From NCBI GenBank assembly GCA_030278955.1, contig JAOANR010000014.1, positions 20,338,068-20,402,067 of the forward strand: DNA of 64,000 nt. Direction: 5' to 3'. The notes beneath the pieces were generated by a model that was not told the DNA's origin, did not search any database, and was given only the letters and a program-made list of their open reading frames with translations. Origin of the DNA: Hygrophila difformis. Taxonomy: Eukaryota > Streptophyta > Magnoliopsida > Lamiales > Acanthaceae. Of this stretch, positions 20,888 through 33,266 are shown in pieces. Made by a program: the position numbers and the translations under genes. How positions within the stretch are numbered: position 1 is the first letter of the stretch; each line of letters begins with the position of its first letter.

Positions 20888-23489
20888 GTAATACCCGAGA
20901 ATTTTCCAACATAAAATAAAACTATAATTAAATAAATAAATAATAAATAAAATGAATACTATAAATAAATAAACCAATCCAGCAAATAAAAGAAATAAAT
21001 AAAGATAGGGAAATGAGAAATGAGACTTTTACTTAAAAAGGAATTAAAGGAATTTAATTAAACAAAAGGATGGATAAATGGAACAGCAAAACCTGACACT
21101 AATGAACTCGAGTATTCGAGTCCAAAACATCCAATTAGACTGGGAATAAAATTAGAGAGAAAGTAAGAACCCGAATATACCCCGGGAATCGGAATTCGGG
21201 AGCATAGAGGGATAGAAACCCGAAAGAGAGGCGGAAAAGCACGACGGATCGCACGACCCGCCCGGACCGAAGTCCAGGCGAAGTCGGCGCGGTGGCCGCG
21301 CGGTGGAGGGGGATTAGCGCGCCACGACCGCGCCATTTCACAGATTCGTTTGTTGCATGAATCTCTCGCCCGAACGCGGATTTTTCGACTTTCGGTTGAA
21401 CATCTCTCGACTCCAGACTTCTAGGTCGGTTGTGGACGCCCTAGGAATTAAGAATTCTATAAATAAGCCCCTTGGGAGCCCCAAACAAGTTTACCAAAAC
21501 CCTACAACATTCTATACGTTCGAAACCCTAAATCCGGAGTCGTCGGAGGCACGAAACCAAGACGAACGCTGTTGGACGAGGTTCTCTACAGATCTCCATA
21601 GTCGTGGTAAGTCTCGGTCCAATCTCTATTCGATAAACGATTCGAAAACGAATCCTAATCATCTCCTTTTTCTTTCTACACCCCCGTATCGAACCTAGAT
21701 CGTAGAACCCGACGAACGGAGAGGAGAAACGGTGATCTGGAAGCCACGCCTCCGAATTGGACATTCCCGATGTTCATAGACACTGTAAGTTAACCTTACA
21801 TGGTTTTGGGAGACTTTAAAACATTCGAAACTTAAAAGATTCAACAAGAACCATAAATCTGTCCACTTTTGTCTTCTACCGACGCAACCGATTTGGTGAA
21901 TTTTTCCGACCCTTAAAACAAACTCAAACGGAAAAACTTAAAACACAAAAAACGTTCCTAAGACTTAGACCTAGCTACTGTAAAAATTTGAGAATTTTTG
22001 GAGCTGATTTGATATGTGAAAACCCGTTGAAACCGAACTGTTTAATTCTAGATCTTGAAATCTTGGACAGAACTTAGGAATGATCTTGATCTCGTTTTTG
22101 ACATAGGATCTAGGCTGTTTTAGATCTGTGGCCGAACATGAAAGTTGTAGATAAATGTCTTAAGATGATCCCTGTCAAATTTCATTAAATTTGGAGTTGA
22201 ATTGATATGGTAGAATGTGAAATTTGTAAACTGCGACACTTTGAACTCGGACAGATTTCTTGTTATGCGAAAATTGGCGATTTTGACCTACTTAGGTATC
22301 TCGGATTGAAAAAGTTAAAACACGAAAGTTGTAGATCTTGATGTTTCCGAGTCAGATATGAAAGTTTGGAATTTTTGGAATTAAATCTGATTTTAGACGA
22401 ATTTTGGAGTAAACTGTGATTTACCGAAACGAAATTTTGAAATCTTGTTGAAACATGGAATTAACCTTTAGGGTTGAAACGAATTGAGATATTATTTCTA
22501 AATAAATACAATGGAAGGCAGATTTTAAAAATTAAATCCCCTTACAAACTTGATAAATTAAAATTAGGGGTGAGTGCTCTGCAGGGTGCCCCCTAACGAT
22601 TCACTTCGTGCCGTAATGGACGATGGTGACCCCGCGCGCTATACTTGAAATGTGATATTGCCAAAATGGTGAAATATAGAGCCTACACTCTCGTGAATAT
22701 CCGTATGGGTTTCCCGAGGCTCCGGAGTGGTACTGGGTATGGCTGATACGGCTGCGGCCGCCGGGCTACCGACTAAACTTGTTGACATCGCGATTTTTAT
22801 CGTGAAACTTTGAAATACCAAATCGGGAATGTAATGGGGATTCTAAATTAAATTAAACTAGATTAAATTATATTGTTGTCCAATTAAATTATTTAAATGC
22901 TTTATTTAAATTTATGGCTTTTATGATTAAACCATGTGATATGTGTTATTAAATAGAGCCTGAGATAGATTGTGCCATATGATATGGATTATATGAAATC
23001 AAATATTATGTTATTATCATGCTTTTGTTAAATTATTAAAGTTATGGCTTTTAAACCCTACGATCATGCATGTGTTAACTTACTCAGCAATTTTGCTGAT
23101 CAAAACCATTTTTATTCCTTTCTTTACAGAATATGTGGAATGAGCATGTGTGAGCACGAATCATGCATGGGATTTTGGGAACTTTTATTTTGCTTTTAAA
23201 TTTCGTATGTAGACTACATTATGAACGGGCCTGTTTAACCCGTGTTTTGGCCATGTCGGCCCTTTTTATATTTTCCGCTGCGATACTGTACTAGACTAAA
23301 TATTTCCGCTGCGCTATGCTATTATTATTTTCGAATTATATTGTATGGGCTATTTTGAATGCTTTAAATGTTTTAAATACTGCAATACCTAGCCTTGCAT
23401 CTCTTTAGTAAGCTCGGAGAAACCGTGTCTTACTAGGGAGATGTGGCGGTGACATCCCGACCTGGGTGACCAAAAACCGGGGTGTTACA
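20888..23489 (+). repeat. 5' LTR of the Tekay-type element
   Basis: 2602 bp, TGTAATACCCG to GTGTTACA, after GATTC and before the primer-binding site. Compared with the 3' LTR it has an extra GC-rich stretch of roughly 10 bp near 21287-21305 and about 17 substitutions. The small ORFs inside are mirrored in the 3' LTR and are not counted as genes. Confidence 0.95.
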
Positions 23490-23492
23490 AGT

Positions 23493-23504
23493 TGGTATCA
23501 GAGC
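23493..23504 (+). other. Primer-binding site of the Tekay-type element
   Basis: TGGTATCAGAGC, initiator-Met tRNA type, 3 nt after the 5' LTR. Confidence 0.93.
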
Positions 23505-23713
23505 CCGGCTATTTTTAAACTATTATTTTTAAACCATTACTATTTTTAAACTACTAGTAATATTTTGACTATTATTTTAAATTTTAAAGTATTATTTCCA
23601 TGGAGAAATTTTTATTCTTTATTTTTAAAACCCATGGGAAAAATATATATATGGTGCATTAAATTAATATTGGGGGGAAGTATCATTTGCATATGCATGT
23701 TGCATCTCTGCTA

Positions 23714-23905
23714 TGAACTTAGAATCCTTGCGAAACTTGAACTTAGAATCTTTGCGAAACTTGAACTTAGAATCTTTGCGAAACTTGAACTTAGAATCTT
23801 GGCGAAACTTGAACTTAGCATCTTGGAGAAACTTGAACTTAGAATCTTGGAAACTCGAACTTAGAATCTGGGCGAATTGAACTTAGAATCTTGGCGAATA
23901 TTAAC
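23714..23905 (+). repeat. 24-bp tandem repeat in the gypsy leader
   Basis: About eight imperfect copies of a 24-bp unit (TGAACTTAGAATCTTGGCGA plus AACT), the last ones shortened. Its forward translation gives repeated ELRIFAKL units inside a non-start-conserved frame. It lies between the primer-binding site and the small ORF at 23928, in the leader of the genomic RNA. Confidence 0.9.
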
Positions 23906-23927
23906 CTAGATCTCTTGCTTGCGCTAG

Positions 23928-24263
23928 ATGGCTAGTCAAGACATGATGCAGTTGATGGTCAGGATGATGAGCGTTCATCTCGATTCCCACCAAACCCTAG
24001 AGCAAACGAAGTACCGTATGGCTCAATTGGAGGCCAATTTACATCACATGGGCAACTTGAGAGAGGCGGATCATCACCGCATAAACCAACTCGAGCGCCA
24101 AGTCCAAACCCTCACTACACAAAACTTAATACTAAAGGAATACATCGATGCCCACGGGCAAGACTTAAACACTATCTTTGACGACCTATTACCGCCGAGT
24201 TCGGAGGAGGAAGATCCGGAGGAAGATCCTGCTACCCCACCGGGAGACGTCTTGAGGCACTAG
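23928..24263 (+). CDS. Small coiled-coil ORF upstream of gypsy gag (111 aa)
   Basis: An open frame with ATG at 23928, between the leader repeats and gag. The protein is mostly helical with heptad-like spacing (MAQLEANLHHMGN, INQLERQVQTLTTQN), suggesting a coiled coil over about residues 20-80. A strongly acidic tail follows (SSEEEDPEEDP). It has no transmembrane segment and no zinc knuckle. Standard Tekay elements are described with gag-pol only, so this is an accessory ORF or a detached N-terminal Gag part. No function can be assigned. Confidence 0.55.
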   Translation: MASQDMMQLMVRMMSVHLDSHQTLEQTKYRMAQLEANLHHMGNLREADHHRINQLERQVQTLTTQNLILKEYIDAHGQDLNTIFDDLLPPSSEEEDPEEDPATPPGDVLRH

Positions 24264-24517
24264 AGATTCCATTGTTAGACATTGTTTTGCTAGAAAAATA
24301 TTTCTACTTTTGTACTAAAATTTCTTTTGAGGAAATAAAATGCCCGTTTTTTTTCAAAACAAAACAAGACAAAATAAAATAAAACCCCGAAGCGTACGAT
24401 GCCTCTTAACTCGAACAAAGCACCACGTGCTAAATTACTACACACATATACATTCATAGAAATTGCTTAGACTATATGCTAAATTCATCAGTCCTAAACT
24501 ATCCTATTTGTACCAGA

Positions 24518-27500
24518 ATGGCACCCAGAGGAAGAGGAAGGACTCAAACCGCTTCCCAAACCACCACTGAAACTCCTACTGAGACACTACCAAACGTCGC
24601 TGAACCAATTCAACCTGAGATGGAACAACCCCAAGGTGCGCGGGATGCCCCCGCACCGAACAATGTGGGCGATCGTCTTAGGACGATAGAGGAAGTGTTG
24701 ATTGCGCTCGGAAACGCGCAAGTCAACCAGGGTCAAGCTGCGGCGGTACCTCCGCCCCAAGCTCGCCCTAACTACCTGGCGATGGTGAATCCCTACCAGC
24801 CGCCCCACTATGCTGGTGAGGAGGATCCAGCTAAACTGGAGGAATGGATCCGGACTTTTGACAAGCTGCTGGGAGCGGTCAAATGTCCGGAAGGAGAAAG
24901 GGTACATGTCGCTTCATACTACTTGGGAGGCGAAGCTGATGACTGGTGGCAAGCAACGCAAGCCAAACTAATTGAAGATGACGAGCCTTACTCGTGGATG
25001 GAGATGATGGAACTACTCAGGGATCGATTCTATCCCTTGAGTACCAAGGCTGCCATGTACGAAGAGTTCCTGTCGTTAAAGCAAGGAAGCCAAACGGTGC
25101 AGGAATACTACACCCGCTTCAAGGAGCTGGTGAGGTTCGCACCAAGGCTAGTGCCTACTGATGCGGAGAAGGCACAGAAGTTTGAGATGGGACTGAACCT
25201 GTCTGTGCGCGAGGTGATCGCGGGGGTACACTACCCCGATTTGCAAGCCGTATACGATCGCGCTGTAGCGGTAGCACGCGTGCAGCAGCTGAAAAGAAGG
25301 GTGAGTGGGGAGTCCAGCAGGGGTCCTCAAGACAAGAGAAGCCGAGACTCGAGAAACGAGAACAACACTGGAAGGAACGAGCAGCGCAGAGGGTCAAATA
25401 GGCCCCAACAAAACAACACTGGGAGGAGGTTCAACCAGGAAGATCCGGTACCGCCTTGCCCGCGATGTGGACGACCACATCTGGCAAGGGGATGCCCGCA
25501 ACAAGGCGCTTGTTACCGATGCGGTCGAATGGGTCACGTTCGACGGGAATGTCGAACTAGGCTCGAGAACATAACGAAGAGGGACGATTTGGTCGCGGGG
25601 CAAGAACAGCCTCAAAACCAAAATGGTCGAAACGGGAATAACCAAGGGTACAGACCCCCTCAAAATAGGCCGCAAAACCAGAACCAGAACCAACGACCTC
25701 CGCCCCCACAGAATCAAAACCAGCAACAAAATCAGCAGCCGAATGCGAATCAGCAGGGCAATCAGGGACGCCCTATGGGGAGGCTGAACGTGGTGAACCA
25801 AGCGGACGTGCCTGCGCAAGGAGAAGTGATGGCAGGTACATTTCACGTTTTGAATACACCCCTTAGAATTTTATTTGATTCCGGAGCTAGTTGCTCAATT
25901 ATTGCATCAAGGATAGTGCCTGAGTTAGATCTACCTAAGTGCGAGAGAATTAGCTTAGGAATTCAATTGCCTTCTGGAGAAGTAGTGTCTTGCTCTAAAC
26001 GATATAACAGAATTCCTATAGTGATAAAGAACGTAGAATTCTTCGCGAACTTGGTAGAATTTAACTTAAGAGACTTTGACATCATACTGGGGATGGATTG
26101 GCTATCCCAGTATAAAGCGGTGATCGAATGCCAAAAGCAAAAGATCACCTTGTCAAAAAGTAGGGGAAAGAGAGTTATCTTTTACTCTCAGCCCCCTAAG
26201 AAAAGTAACAAAATCGTTAGTGCACTTAAACTAAGTAACTTGATGCGTAAGGGGTATGAACTATATGCGTGCTATGTGCACAACCTTGAGGCAGAAGAGA
26301 ACAAGGTTGATAGCATACCAGTGGTAAGAGAATACCCGGACGTGTTCCCTGAAGACGTTCCGGGCATGCCACCTGAGAGAGATCTTGAATTCACCATAGA
26401 TCTCATTCCGGGGACAGAGCCTGTCTCAAAAGCTCCGTACCGGATGGCACCACTGGAAATGAAGGAGTTAAAGGAACAACTCGATGAGCTATTGGGAAAA
26501 GGTTACATAAGACCGAGTACGTCCCCTTGGGGAGCACCGGTTTTGTTTGTCAAGAAGAAAGACGGAGGACTACGTCTTTGCATAGATTACCGAGGACTAA
26601 ACCAAGTGACCATTAAGAATAAATACCCCCTACCGAGAATAGAGGATCTGTTTGATCAACTGAAGGGAGCTTCAGTATTCTCGAAGATCGATTTGCGATC
26701 TGGGTATCATCAATTGAGGATTGCCGAGAAGGACATTCCAAAGACGGCGTTTCGAACACGATATGGCCATTACGAGTTCACAGTGTTATCCTTCGGGTTA
26801 ACAAATGCTCCGGCCATGTTCATGAATCTCATGAACAACGTGTTCCGAGAATTGTTAGACCAGTGTGTCGTAGTGTTCATTGACGACATCCTGATCTACT
26901 CGAAGAGCGAGGAGGAGCATGCGAAACACTTACATCAAGTGTTGGAAATCTTGCGAAGAAATCAGCTATACGGCAAGCTGTCGAAATGTGACTTCTGGTT
27001 GAAAGAAGTGGCATTTCTCGGACACATAGTATCCGCTGATGGAGTATCAGTAGATCCGGCAAAAGTCTCTGCCGTAACCGAATGGGCAACTCCCAAGAGT
27101 CCAACGGAAATAAGGAGTTTCCTTGGATTAGCCGGATATTACAGACGATTTGTAAAGGACTTTTCAAGGATTGCACGTCCTTTGACCCAGCTACTTAAGA
27201 AAGGAGCAAAATACGAGTGGACCGAAGCATGTGAGACATCGTTTCAAGAGCTGAAGAAACGACTCACAACCACACCCGTATTAACACTACCATCAGAGAA
27301 TGGTGACTTCGAAGTATATAGCGATGCTTCGAAGGAAGGTTTAGGTTGTGTTTTGATGCAAGACTCGAGAGTCGTAGCCTATGCATCACGCCAACTAAAA
27401 CCTCACGAGGAAAATTACCCGACACACGACCTGGAGTTGGCAGCGGTCGTTTTCGCTCTAAAGATATGGAGACATTATCTTTATGGGCGGAAGTGTCGAA

Positions 27501-29242
27501 TGTTCACCGACCACAAGAGCTTGAAATATATATTCACTCAAAAGGAGTTGAATTTGAGACAGCGAAGGTGGTTGGAACTTATCAAAGACTACGATTTAGA
27601 GATAGCGTACCACGAGGGGAAGGCGAATGTGGTAGCCGATGCCCTAAGTCGGAAAACCCAACACGTGACAAACTCGTTGGTAATTCCGCCGGCATTGTAC
27701 ATGGATTTGGCAAGATTGGAGTTAGAACTTGTGCATCCTGGCACAGTGAGAGAAACGGTCAATGCCATGGTCGTGGAAACTCCAATATTGGACGAGATTC
27801 GACTCGCTCAACCGGGCGATCCGAAACTCGAGAAGATAAAAGGGTATATTGCTGAAGGAAAGGCAATAGGATTTGCTGTCCACGAGGATGGAAGCATCCG
27901 TTTTAAAGGTAGATGGTGTGTGCCTCTTAAATGTGCCGAGTTAAAGCAAAGGTTGATGGAGGAAGGGCACAACATGCCATATTCCGTACATCCCGGAGGT
28001 GACAAGCTATACAAAGATCTGAAGAAGATCTATTGGTGGCCGGGAATGAAGAAGGAAGTGGCAAATTTCGTGGCGAGATGTCTCACCTGCCAAAAGGTTA
28101 AGGCAGTGCGACATAAACCCTTAGGATTGATGCAACCACTAGAGATTCCAAGTTGGAAGTGGGATAGCATCTCGATGGACTTTGTCTCGGGATTACCCCG
28201 ATCACCTAAAGGCATGAATAAGATTTGGGTGATTGTGGATAGGCTAACGAAGACAGCCATATTTATCCCAATGAAAGACACGTGGACTATGGACCAATTA
28301 GCCCGAGCCTACATTGATAATGTGGTACGACGACATGGAGTACCACATGATATCATTTCCGATAGAGACAGTAGATTTGTCTCTCATTTCTGGACGGAGT
28401 TACAAAAAGCTCTCGGTACTCAAATCAAAATGAGCACCGCATTCCACCCGATGACGGATGGACAAACCGAAAGAACAATCCAAACACTAGAAGACATGCT
28501 GAGAGCATGTGTGTTGGAATTCAAAGGAAATTGGGAATCTCATTTACCCTTGATTGAGTTTTCCTATAATAATAGTTACCATGCGAGTATTGGCATGGCA
28601 CCTTTCGAGGCATTGTATGGACGAAAGTGCCGAAGCCCTTTGAGCTGGGAAGAAAACGATAAGTCCGTGGTAGTGGGACCACAACTTATCGAAGACATGG
28701 CTCAACAAATCAAAGTGATCCAAGGGAAGATGAAAGCCGCACAAGACCGTCAAAAGAGTTATGCCGACGTGAGACGACGAGACCTAGAATTTCAAGTGGG
28801 AGATAGGGTCATGCTAAAGATATCACCCATGAAGGGGGTGATGCGCTTTGGCAAACGAGGGAAGTTAAGTCCGCGATACATAGGACCTTACGAAATTCTA
28901 GAACGAGTCGGAACTCTAGCCTACCGATTGGCTCTACCGCCACACTTAGATCGAGTTCATAATGTCTTCCATGTCTCACAACTAAAGAAGTATGTGCCGG
29001 ACCCGACACATGTACTTCAACCGGAGATAATTGAGCTCGATGAAGATTTGACTTACGAAGAAGTCCCAGTGCGTATTCTCGATACTAAGGAACGAGTAAC
29101 GAGGAACAAAACCATCAAAATGATCAAGGTTCTTTGGTCAAACCACGAAAGTGAGACGGCAACTTGGGAAGTAGAATCCGATATGAGGGAACGATACCCG
29201 ACATTGTTCCAAACCGATACCGACACAGTTATGGGGACATAA
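24518..29242 (+). CDS. Gypsy (chromovirus) gag-pol polyprotein (intact, about 1574 aa)
   Basis: The frame is open from 24476, but the ATG at 24518 ([10 protein letters not shown]) is the likelier start because a basic Gag N-terminus follows. In order: retrotransposon Gag (about 85-260); knuckle [13 protein letters not shown] then CX2CX4HX4C motif [14 protein letters not shown] (about 332-345); Gln/Asn-rich linker; aspartic protease LFDSGASCS (about 451); RT with IDYRGLN and FIDDILIYS (about 787); RNase [12 protein letters not shown] (about 933); integrase HHCC zinc finger (about 1157-1197); DDE core with [15 protein letters not shown] and DGQTERT; and a chromodomain-like tail ([14 protein letters not shown], about 1540). 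No stop or frameshift is visible. Integrase after RNase H defines Ty3/gypsy. Confidence 0.95.
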   Translation: MAPRGRGRTQTASQTTTETPTETLPNVAEPIQPEMEQPQGARDAPAPNNVGDRLRTIEEVLIALGNAQVNQGQAAAVPPPQARPNYLAMVNPYQPPHYAGEEDPAKLEEWIRTFDKLLGAVKCPEGERVHVASYYLGGEADDWWQATQAKLIEDDEPYSWMEMMELLRDRFYPLSTKAAMYEEFLSLKQGSQTVQEYYTRFKELVRFAPRLVPTDAEKAQKFEMGLNLSVREVIAGVHYPDLQAVYDRAVAVARVQQLKRRVSGESSRGPQDKRSRDSRNENNTGRNEQRRGSNRPQQNNTGRRFNQEDPVPPCPRCGRPHLARGCPQQGACYRCGRMGHVRRECRTRLENITKRDDLVAGQEQPQNQNGRNGNNQGYRPPQNRPQNQNQNQRPPPPQNQNQQQNQQPNANQQGNQGRPMGRLNVVNQADVPAQGEVMAGTFHVLNTPLRILFDSGASCSIIASRIVPELDLPKCERISLGIQLPSGEVVSCSKRYNRIPIVIKNVEFFANLVEFNLRDFDIILGMDWLSQYKAVIECQKQKITLSKSRGKRVIFYSQPPKKSNKIVSALKLSNLMRKGYELYACYVHNLEAEENKVDSIPVVREYPDVFPEDVPGMPPERDLEFTIDLIPGTEPVSKAPYRMAPLEMKELKEQLDELLGKGYIRPSTSPWGAPVLFVKKKDGGLRLCIDYRGLNQVTIKNKYPLPRIEDLFDQLKGASVFSKIDLRSGYHQLRIAEKDIPKTAFRTRYGHYEFTVLSFGLTNAPAMFMNLMNNVFRELLDQCVVVFIDDILIYSKSEEEHAKHLHQVLEILRRNQLYGKLSKCDFWLKEVAFLGHIVSADGVSVDPAKVSAVTEWATPKSPTEIRSFLGLAGYYRRFVKDFSRIARPLTQLLKKGAKYEWTEACETSFQELKKRLTTTPVLTLPSENGDFEVYSDASKEGLGCVLMQDSRVVAYASRQLKPHEENYPTHDLELAAVVFALKIWRHYLYGRKCRMFTDHKSLKYIFTQKELNLRQRRWLELIKDYDLEIAYHEGKANVVADALSRKTQHVTNSLVIPPALYMDLARLELELVHPGTVRETVNAMVVETPILDEIRLAQPGDPKLEKIKGYIAEGKAIGFAVHEDGSIRFKGRWCVPLKCAELKQRLMEEGHNMPYSVHPGGDKLYKDLKKIYWWPGMKKEVANFVARCLTCQKVKAVRHKPLGLMQPLEIPSWKWDSISMDFVSGLPRSPKGMNKIWVIVDRLTKTAIFIPMKDTWTMDQLARAYIDNVVRRHGVPHDIISDRDSRFVSHFWTELQKALGTQIKMSTAFHPMTDGQTERTIQTLEDMLRACVLEFKGNWESHLPLIEFSYNNSYHASIGMAPFEALYGRKCRSPLSWEENDKSVVVGPQLIEDMAQQIKVIQGKMKAAQDRQKSYADVRRRDLEFQVGDRVMLKISPMKGVMRFGKRGKLSPRYIGPYEILERVGTLAYRLALPPHLDRVHNVFHVSQLKKYVPDPTHVLQPEIIELDEDLTYEEVPVRILDTKERVTRNKTIKMIKVLWSNHESETATWEVESDMRERYPTLFQTDTDTVMGT

Positions 29243-29252
29243 CTGCAATCTT

Positions 29253-29471
29253 AAGGGGGAGAGGATGTCATACCCCCTAATTTTTCGTGCATTTTTGTAA
29301 ACTTTTGAACTACGTTATGGCTTGATCCCTTTACCGGGTACGTAGGCAGCTTAGAAGTTTTAATTCTAAGTTCAGTCACAACATAATAAGACAAACACAA
29401 GACCTTAGCACGAGACGAGAAAAGCCGAAACACAACTTCGAGGACGAAGTTGGTTCTTAAGGAGGGTAGAC
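29253..29471 (+). other. Gypsy 3' leader with two polypurine tracts and a former LTR head
   Basis: Two purine tracts occur: AAGGGGGAGAGGA (29253-29265), followed directly by TGTCATACCCC (29266), and AAGGAGGGTAGAC (29459-29471), followed by the real 3' LTR start TGTAATACCCG. The first junction looks exactly like a tract-plus-LTR border, yet the 5' LTR and TSD show that the LTR now starts at the second. See the finding on LTR boundary shift. Confidence 0.7.
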
Positions 29472-32063
29472 TGTAATACCCGAGAATTTTCCAACATAAA
29501 ATAAAACAATAATTAAATAAATAAATAATAAATAAAATGAATACTATAAATAAATAAACCAATCCAGCAAATAAAAGAAATAAATAAAGATAGGGAAATG
29601 AGAAATGAGACTTTTACTTAAAAAGGAATTAAAGGAATTTAATTAAACAAAAGGATGGATAAATGGAACAGCAAAACCTGACACTAATGAACTCGAGTAT
29701 TCGAGTCCAAAACATCCAATTAGACTGGGAATAAAATTAGAGAGAAAGTAAGAACCCGAATATACCCCGGGAATCGGAATTCGGGAGCATAGAGGGATAG
29801 AAACCCGAAAGAGAGGCGGAAAAGCACGACGGATCGCACGACCCGCCCGGACCGAAGTCCAGGCGAAGTCGGCGCGGTGGAGGGGGATTAGCGCGCCACG
29901 ACCGCGCCATTTCACAGATTCGTTTGTTGCGTGAATCTCTCGCCCGAACGCGGATTTTTCGACTTTCGGTTGAACATCTCTCGACTCCAGACTTCTAGGT
30001 CGGTTGTGGACGCCCTAGGAATTAAGAATTCTATAAATAAGCCCCTTGGGAGCCCCAAACAAGTTTACCAAAACCCTACAACATTCTATACGTTCGAAAC
30101 CCTAAATCCGGAGTCGTCGGAGGCACGAAACCAAGACGAACGCTGTTGGACGAGGTTCTCTACAGATCTCCATAGTCGTGGTAAGTCTCGGTCCAATCTC
30201 TATTCGATAAACGATTCGAAAACGAATCCTAATCATCTCCTTTTTCTTTCTACACCCCCGTATCGGACCTAGATCGTAGAACCCGACGAACGGAGAGGAG
30301 AAACGGTGATCTGGAAGCCACGCCTCCGAATTGGACATTCCCGACGTTCATAGACACTGTAAGTTAACCTTACATGGTTTTGGGAGACTTTAAAACATTC
30401 GAAACTTAAAAGATTCAACAAGAACCATAAATCTGTCCACTTTTGTCTTCTACCGATGCAACAGATTTGGTGAATTTTTCCGACCCTTAAAACAAACTCA
30501 AAAGGAAAAACTTAAAACACGAAAAACGTTCCTAAGACATAGACCTAGCTACTGTAAAAATTTGAGAATTTTTGGAGCTGATTTGATATGTGAAAACCCG
30601 TTGAAACCGAACTGTTTAATTCTAGATCTTGAAATCTTAGACAGAACTTAGGAATGATCTTGATCTCGTTTTTGACATAGGATCTAGGCTGTTTTAGATC
30701 TGTGGCTGAACATGAAAGTTGTAGATAAATGTCTTAAGATGATCCCTGTCAAATTTCATTAAATTTGGAGTTGAATTGATATGGTAGAATGTGAAATTTG
30801 TAAACTGCGACACTTTGAACTCGGACAGATTTCTTGTTATGCGAAAATTGGCGATTTTGACCTACTTAGGTATCTCGGATTGAAAAAGTTAAAACACGAA
30901 AGTTGTAGATCTTGATGTTTCCGAGTCAGATATGAAATTTTGGAATTTTTGGAATTAAATCTGATTTTAGACGAATTTTGGAGTAAACTGTGATTTACCG
31001 AAACGAAATTTTGAAATCTTGTTGAAACATGGAATTAACCTTTAGGGTTGAAACGAATTGAGATATTATTTCTAAATAAATACAATGGAAGGCAGATTTT
31101 AAAAATTAAATCCCCTTACAAACTTGATAAATTAAAATTAGGGGTGAGTGCTCTGCAGGGTGCCCCCTAACGATTCACTTCGTGCCGTAATGGACGATGG
31201 TGACCCCGCGCGCTATACTTGAAATGTGATATTGCCAAAACGGCGAAATATAGAGCCTACACTCTCGTGAATATCCGTATGGGTTTCCCGAGGCTCCGGA
31301 GTGGTACTGGGTATGGCTGATACGGCTGCGGCCGCCGGGCTACCGGCTAAACTTGTTGACATCGCGATTTTTATCGTGAAACTTTGAAATACCAAATCGG
31401 GAATGTAATGGGGATTCTAAATTAAATTAAACTAGATTAAATTATATTGTTGTCCAATTAAATTATTTAAATGCTTTATTTAAATTTATGGCTTTTATGA
31501 TTAAACCATGTGATATGTGTTATTAAATAGAGCCTGAGATAGATTGTGCCATATGATATGGATTATATGAAATCAAATATTATGTTATTATCATGCTTTT
31601 GTTAAATTATTAAAGTTATGGCTTTTAAACCCTACGATCATGCATGTGTTAACTTACTCAGCAATTTTGCTGATCAAAACCATTTTTATTCCTTTCTTTA
31701 CAGAATATGTGGAATGAGCATGTGTGAGCACGAATCATGCATGGGATTTTGGGAACTTTTATTTTGCTTTTAAATTTCGTATGTAGACTACATTATGAAC
31801 GGGCCTGTTTAACCCGTGTTTTGGCCATGTCGGCCCTTTTTATATTTTCCGCTGCGATACTGTACTAGACTAAATATTTCCGCTGCGCTATGCTATTATT
31901 ATTTTCGAATTATATTGTATGGGCTATTTTGAATGCTTTAAATGTTTTAAATACTGCAATACCTAGCCTTGCATCTCTTTAGTAAGCTCGGAGAAACCGT
32001 GTCTTACTAGGGAGATGTGGCGGTGACATCCCAACCTGGGTGACCAAAAACCGGGGTGTTACA
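29472..32063 (+). repeat. 3' LTR of the Tekay-type element
   Basis: 2592 bp, TGTAATACCCG to GTGTTACA, followed by GATTC (32064-32068). Nearly identical to the 5' LTR. Confidence 0.95.
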
Positions 32064-32068
32064 GATTC

Positions 32069-32983
32069 GTTATCCACATGGGATATTGTGCAAGGTGGGT
32101 AATTTTAGGATATAGATTAGTATTCTAATAGAATCTATTAAAAAATACTATTCTAATAGAATCTATTAAAGAATACTAATATAATATTATTAAAATATTA
32201 TTAATATTATTCTAATAGTATTGTGCAAGGCGGATTTAGTATTCTAATAGAATAATTAAATATTAGTACTTATAGTTTACACAATTAGAAATTAGATCCT
32301 AATTTTAGGACAAGTGTTGAGTAATTTAAATAGAATCCTATTCAAATTACTCAATACTTGTGTATATAGAATTTTAATACTTTAAAGGATTCACAATTCT
32401 AACAGGAATATATTCAATCAAGAGTTTATAGAATCTTTTTTTACTATTAAATTTTGAGTGTTTTCAATCCAAATTTTAAAAAGTTTTAAAAGTCATAAGG
32501 TAAGGTATTCTATCTGAGTTTAATTTTTTTTTTTTTTAATTTATAAATCATGAGGTGTTCAATTATATATTCAATATAAATGTCACAAAGTCGTAAAAAA
32601 AATTAAGTATTTGAAGAGTCTATCCTATTGTCCTCAAAAGTCTATGGATTTTAATAGATACTATTAGAAAAATATAATTATAAACTTCTCCAAATAACAA
32701 AAGATTTCTACGAATTTTGTATAACGTGAGTCTATACAAAGTCAGTCAACTATATAGAGAGTTTATGGATTTTCTGAGTCCACCAGCTTTTTAAAGTTGA
32801 AAAAAATATAACAAAGTTTCAGTTCAATAAGCCATTGTAAAGTTAACTGATTATTTTTCATAATACTTGACATACTAAATAAAAAATTCTGTATCCACCA
32901 CTGGTCTTTGACCACCATTTTAACGATTGAAATTCGTTAGTTATTACAATTTTAACTACCAAATTCACATTTTTCTAGTAGTG
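32069..32983. other. Right arm of the CACTA-like element
   Basis: AT-rich, non-coding DNA with local repeats around AATAGAATCTATTAA (about 32120-32260). A TATTCAATC-type repeat block starts near 32405, resembling those near 34750-35110 and 52640. It ends with the inverted CACTA terminus at 32983. Confidence 0.6.
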
Positions 32984-33088
32984 ACCTGACGCCTACGGTA
33001 GACATGTTATACAAACAAAATAAATTATTGAAATTAGCTACCACATGTTTTTTGGGTCAAATAACTTTGCAGTGGGTTATATATATTA

Positions 33089-33266
33089 CTTCATCCGTTT
33101 CTTTTTAAATATAACACTTTCCTTTTTTGGGTGTTTCATAATAAATGTTACATTACCATATATGGAATACTTTTAAAGGTAAAAAGCTTCCACTGAAACA
33201 CTTTTGTTCTTTGCATTAAATCCCGTGCCATTTCCTTATATTACGCTTATTTAGAAACGGATGGAG
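33089..33266. mobile_element. Stowaway-type MITE in the UGT intron
   Basis: The inverted ends CTTCATCCGTTTCT and AGAAACGGATGGAG are flanked by TA. The element is 178 bp, AT-rich and without an ORF, and lies about 170 bp inside the intron from the exon 1 donor. Confidence 0.8.

Larger units (their letters stand above)
20888..32063 (+). mobile_element. Complete Ty3/gypsy chromovirus, Tekay/Del type
   Basis: The 11.2-kb element is flanked by GATTC (20883-20887 and 32064-32068). LTRs of about 2.6 kb run TGTAATACCCG...GGGTGTTACA. The primer-binding site TGGTATCAGAGC is at 23493-23504. An internal gag-pol in the order protease-RT-RNase H-integrase-chromodomain-like tail identifies a chromovirus; the long LTRs suit Tekay/Del. 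By eye the LTRs differ at about 17 sites plus one indel of roughly 10 bp, so the insertion is young. It lies inside the CACTA-like element in the UGT intron, antisense to the UGT. Confidence 0.95.
20800..32983. mobile_element. Non-autonomous CACTA-like element (split by gypsy insertion)
   Basis: The left end TACTACAAGAATTTTC (first C changed to T) and right end TTTTTCTAGTAGTG are inverted CACTA termini. They are flanked by the 3-bp duplication ACC (20797-20799 and 32984-32986), the TSD length of this superfamily. Subterminal TTTAGCAACCGAA- and CTAACTTTAGCTACC-type motifs are present. After removing the gypsy element plus one GATTC, the element is only about 1.0 kb, AT-rich and non-coding, hence non-autonomous. 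The gypsy element sits 88 bp from the left end. Confidence 0.72.

Noticed and set aside
21058..21764. ORFs of 68-113 aa in the gypsy LTR, repeated near 29643-30338
   Set aside because: They occur in both LTRs as shadows of LTR sequence, vary between copies and have no protein family features.
23714..23905. Regularly spaced 24-bp repeats suggesting a CRISPR-like array
   Set aside because: The units are directly adjacent with no unique spacers, and the host is a plant nuclear genome; it is a tandem repeat in a retrotransposon leader.
24476..24517. Upstream ATG of the gypsy gag-pol frame
   Set aside because: The 14 extra residues are not Gag-like; the ATG at 24518 begins the basic Gag N-terminus. 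It cannot be formally excluded.
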